Shown here piece after piece: positions 62,431 to 64,000 of a stretch of 64,000 nucleotides of DNA. Origin of the DNA: Thiohalocapsa sp. PB-PSB1 (lineage in GTDB: Bacteria; Pseudomonadota; Gammaproteobacteria; Chromatiales; Chromatiaceae). Location of the stretch: contig CP050890.1 in the NCBI GenBank assembly GCA_016745215.1, positions 5,456,001 through 5,520,000 on the forward strand, given 5' to 3'. Below the pieces are notes generated by a model. The model worked only from the letters and a program-made list of their open reading frames with translations, was not told the DNA's origin and searched no databases. The translations under genes were made by a program, and so were the position numbers. The stretch's first letter is position 1. Every line of letters starts with the position of its first letter.

Positions 62431-64000
62431 ATGAACGCTTTAATCCAACCCGAGATTGCATATCAGGCTTACCCTGGGCTGGATGCAGTGCGTGACCAAT
62501 TTCCGATCTTGCAGCCCCAGCCTCGAGGTGCCGGTGAGTCTCTGGTATTTCTCGATAGTGCTGCCAGCACTCAGCAACCGGAAGCTGTAATCGCTGCCAG
62601 CGCTGATTATCATCGTTTCCATCACGCTAATATTCATCGCGGTGTCTATCAGCTTTCGCAGACCGCGACCCGGCTCTATGAGCAAGCGCGTGCTTCGGTT
62701 GCCGATTTTATCAATGCTGCCGAACCAGCGGAATGTTTGTTCACGCGCGGGACGACCGAATCGATCAATCTGGTCGCCTCCACCTGGGGCAGAGCTAACC
62801 TGAAAGCTGGTGATGAAATTATCCTATCGATGTTGGAACATCATTCCAATATCGTGCCCTGGCAGCTGCTGGCTCAGGCTACCGGTGCTATCATCAAGGT
62901 AATTCCGATCAACGATGCCGGCGAACTGCTGCTTGATGCGTACCGCCAGCTGCTATCCAGCCGCACCCGACTAGTAGCCATCAACCATGTCTCCAATGCA
63001 CTCGGCACCATCAATCCAGTGCAAGAAATCATTGCCGAGGCGCACGCCGCAGGCGCTCTAGCACTCATTGACGGGGCACAATGGATCGCACACGGTGTCA
63101 CCGACGTGAGAGCTATGAACGCTGACTTCTACACCTTCTCCGGGCATAAGCTGTACGGCCCGACCGGCATCGGTGTGCTCTACGGCAAACGTTGGCTGCT
63201 GGATGCCATGCCTCCTTATCAGGGTGGCGGCGACATGATCGAGCAAGTCACCTTTGCCGAGACCACCTATGCCGGGTTGCCGAATAAATTCGAGGCCGGC
63301 ACGCCGCATATCTCCGGCGCCGTGGGGCTGGCGGCGGCCATCGAATGGGTGCAGTCGATTGGGGTCGAGCAGATCGGCGCGCACGAACAGGCTCTATTGC
63401 ACTATGCAACCGAGCGTTTGCTCCAGATTCCGGGCTTGGAACTGAAGGGCACTGCGCAACATAAAAGCGGCGTGCTGTCCTTTGTAATCACTGACCCACC
63501 GGTCTCCACACTTGATGTGGGCACGCAGCTAGACCTGCGCTCGATCTGCGTGCGCACCGGTCACCACTGCTGCCAGCCATTGATGGCACATCTTGGCATC
63601 GCCGGCACCGCGCGTGCATCCTTAGCGGTTTACAATAACCGCAACGATATCGATCGGCTTGCGGATGCACTCGCCGATATCGTCGAGCGCGCCCGGCGAA
63701 CGGCAACGGCCAAGTCCGACAGGGGGGCGCGCAAGTCGGACAGCAATCGCGATCTCCCTGTAGAGATGCCCGACAGGTCGATGGAAAGCGTTGATGTCGC
63801 CTATCCGGCGGCAACGGCAGACTCACCTGAGGCAGCTGCCGATGAGACCGCGGATTTATTCTCATTATTGCCCGATTGGCCGATGCGCCATGAGTACCTA
63901 ATCGAGCTGGGCGATAAATTGCCGCCAATGCCCGAAGCACTGAAGACCGACGCAAACTACATACGAGGTTGCCAGAGCACCGTACACATGGCTGTTCGAC
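62431..64000 (+). CDS. SufS-type cysteine desulfurase fused to SufE (partial, runs off window)
   Basis: The first 406 residues are a PLP-dependent SufS/CsdA: LVFLDSAASTQQPEAVI, HHANIHRGVYQLS, EHHSNIVPWQLLA, FSGHKLYGPTGIGVLYG (PLP Lys) and RTGHHCCQPLM (persulfide Cys). A linker of about 60 polar residues follows, then the start of a SufE domain: LFSLLPDWPMRHEYLIELGD, LPPMPEALKTDANYIRGCQS with the sulfur-accepting Cys. SufE normally takes persulfide sulfur from SufS, so the fusion joins donor and acceptor for Fe-S cluster assembly. The gene continues past 64000. Confidence 0.93.
   Translation, partial: MNALIQPEIAYQAYPGLDAVRDQFPILQPQPRGAGESLVFLDSAASTQQPEAVIAASADYHRFHHANIHRGVYQLSQTATRLYEQARASVADFINAAEPAECLFTRGTTESINLVASTWGRANLKAGDEIILSMLEHHSNIVPWQLLAQATGAIIKVIPINDAGELLLDAYRQLLSSRTRLVAINHVSNALGTINPVQEIIAEAHAAGALALIDGAQWIAHGVTDVRAMNADFYTFSGHKLYGPTGIGVLYGKRWLLDAMPPYQGGGDMIEQVTFAETTYAGLPNKFEAGTPHISGAVGLAAAIEWVQSIGVEQIGAHEQALLHYATERLLQIPGLELKGTAQHKSGVLSFVITDPPVSTLDVGTQLDLRSICVRTGHHCCQPLMAHLGIAGTARASLAVYNNRNDIDRLADALADIVERARRTATAKSDRGARKSDSNRDLPVEMPDRSMESVDVAYPAATADSPEAAADETADLFSLLPDWPMRHEYLIELGDKLPPMPEALKTDANYIRGCQSTVHMAVR

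Overview
The window looks like chromosome of a high-GC gammaproteobacterium, most likely a sulfur-oxidising or purple sulfur bacterium of the Chromatiales. This is inferred from a complete alpha-carboxysome operon with form IA Rubisco and cbbR, gammaproteobacterial housekeeping genes (rpsP-rimM-trmD-rplS, sbcB, topA, purEK), and many small CTAG-bounded and hexamer-repeat elements. No rRNA or tRNA gene was recognised.

Layout. (1) 1-19.2 kb, minus strand, very GC-rich: a peptide biosynthesis operon in the order carbamoyltransferase, methyltransferase, four-module NRPS, thioesterase, P-type ATPase. It is damaged. The carbamoyltransferase and the NRPS each carry one in-frame TAA, and the last NRPS module is fused out of frame to its thioesterase with the carrier domain missing. 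(2) 19.2-32.8 kb: an accessory region of repeats, MITEs, two type II toxin-antitoxin pairs (BrnT/BrnA-like and Phd/PIN), three IS91-family copies or remnants, broken pieces of an RND pump, a diguanylate cyclase, a K+/H+ antiporter and probably imuA, a REP-associated transposase, an XpaC-like gene, and a three-gene set built around an M6 metallopeptidase. An IS5-family element ends exactly at the stop codon of an Fnr-like regulator. (3) 32.8-39.4 kb: Fnr/Crp regulator, Uup ABC-F ATPase, sulfotransferase-like gene, purK-purE, cbbR. (4) 39.7-49.7 kb, minus strand: cbbL, cbbS, csoS2, csoSCA, csoS4A, csoS4B, three csoS1 paralogues, a bacterioferritin-like gene, acRAF and a small basic protein that may be an orphan McdB. 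(5) 50-64 kb: small conserved genes, a glycosyltransferase, the rpsP-rimM-trmD-rplS operon (split by a MITE), sbcB, a DUF2306-like/peptidoglycan-binding fusion, a repeat-rich stretch with a destroyed four-helix-bundle gene, tsaC, topA, and a SufS-SufE fusion that runs off the window.

How it fits together. CbbR and the cso operon form the CO2-fixation module. The NRPS operon would have made a carbamoylated or methylated tetrapeptide whose first and last residues are predicted to be Thr, but as sequenced it cannot complete the chain. The accessory region is a mosaic of small mobile elements. Several can be dated relative to their targets because direct repeats or interrupted reading frames are still visible. 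All functional statements come from reading motifs by eye; no database search was run.
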